This document shows, one piece after another, positions 63,901 to 64,000 of a DNA stretch of 64,000 nt (position 1 is its first letter; the number at the start of each line of letters is the position of its first letter). Both the position numbers and the translations under genes were made by a program. The stretch covers positions 744,001 to 808,000 of the forward strand of contig NW_027480480.1 in NCBI RefSeq assembly GCF_051401765.1. The letters run 5' to 3'. This stretch comes from Calliopsis andreniformis. Lineage: Eukaryota > Arthropoda > Insecta > Hymenoptera > Andrenidae. Under the pieces are notes generated by a model. It did not search any database. It worked only from the letters and a program-made list of their open reading frames with translations, and was not told the origin of the DNA.

Positions 63901-64000
63901 GGACTGAGGACTGAGAATTGAGAATTTAGGATTGAGGATTGAGGATTGAAGATTGAGGATTGGGTATTGAGGATTGAAGAATGATGATTGAGGATTGAGT
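51991..64000 (+). repeat. B' higher-order repeat units of the right copy
   Basis: B' anchors start at 51,991, 55,086, 58,062 and 61,150, with spacings of 3,095, 2,976 and 3,088 bp. These mirror 6,404, 9,492, 12,468 and 15,556. The last unit is truncated by the window end after 2,851 bp. Confidence 0.9.
53890..53896 (+). repeat. Extra heptamer distinguishing the two super-repeat copies
   Basis: The right copy has two GAAGATT units in succession where the left copy, near 8,303, has one. The exact unit gained is ambiguous because the two are identical. It changes the offset between copies from 45,587 to 45,594. Confidence 0.85.

Larger units (their letters stand above)
1..64000. repeat. Heptanucleotide satellite array, unit GAGGATT, filling the window
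   Basis: The sequence reads as head-to-tail copies of a 7-bp unit, consensus GAGGATT on the + strand. Common variants include GAAGATT, GAGTATT, GAGAATT, GATGATT, GACGATT, GAGCATT, GAGGTTT, GAGGGTT, GAGGACT and GGGTATT. The TTGA step between units is the most conserved part, and the triplet after it varies most. No inversion of the array is visible: the purine-rich strand is + throughout. C is scarce on the + strand, so the strand is strongly G over C skewed. The array has no flank at either end. Three heptamers make 21 bp, close to two turns of B-DNA. No rRNA, tRNA or transposon sequence was seen. Whether this is a eukaryotic satellite or a very large prokaryotic heptamer array cannot be decided here. 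Confidence 0.98.
45588..64000 (+). repeat. Super-repeat copy 2 (right), matches 1-18,406
   Basis: This is the second copy of the left 18.4 kb, in direct orientation, and it runs to the end of the window. It carries an extra GAAGATT heptamer near 53,890 that the left copy lacks at about 8,303. Because of that 7-bp difference, two minus-strand open stretches that are separate in the left copy fuse into one here (53,413-54,258). This shows how easily reading frames in this array appear and vanish without biological meaning. Confidence 0.95.

Noticed and set aside
1..64000. CRISPR array
   Set aside because: Repeats are 7 bp and contiguous. There are no unique spacers of constant length and no cas genes.

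Overview
The whole window is one uninterrupted, degenerate heptanucleotide satellite. The + strand consensus is GAGGATT (AATCCTC on the other strand). I see no protein-coding gene, RNA gene, mobile element, CRISPR array or unique-sequence island in its 64 kb. The array runs off both ends, so 64 kb is a minimum length. The organism cannot be identified from the sequence. An array this long with nested higher-order repeats (HORs) most resembles a eukaryotic heterochromatic or subtelomeric satellite. Short heptameric repeats are also known from bacterial intergenic DNA, so a prokaryotic or metagenomic source is not excluded.

There are three levels of order. (1) Heptamers have a conserved TTGA step every 7 bp and a variable triplet between steps. 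(2) kb-scale HORs are marked by 34 copies of a diverged 175-bp 'anchor' of exactly 25 heptamers, containing ATATTCTATT or a close variant, and by 27 copies of a short inverted repeat (C site). (3) A super-repeat: bases 1-18,406 recur at 45,588-64,000 almost unchanged, at an offset of 45,587 and then 45,594 after one extra heptamer.

Layout: 1-4,300, A/B HORs (a 1,368-bp A-A module, then a 2,404-bp unit). 4,301-19,607, B' HORs of about 3 kb. 19,608-30,190, a divergent domain with no C site, built from repeats of period 2,465, 1,153 and 963 bp. 30,191-41,800, A/B HORs again, including a clean 2,404-bp tandem duplication. 41,801 to about 43,080, a shortened fragment of the 4,301-5,700 type. About 43,081-49,887, A/B HORs. 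49,888-64,000, a second copy of the B' block.

The most informative structural result is that phase slips have essentially one source. In every anchor-to-anchor interval I counted (20, plus one HOR period), the distance modulo 7 is explained by the number of 6-bp units (GAGGAY or a close variant) in one recurring word, plus a single 8-bp unit near 19,012. All other length changes I could follow are whole heptamers. The many long minus-strand reading frames follow from arithmetic: a 7-bp unit without a stop reads as the same heptapeptide (N-P-Q-S-S-I-L, permuted) in all three frames. They are not called as genes.
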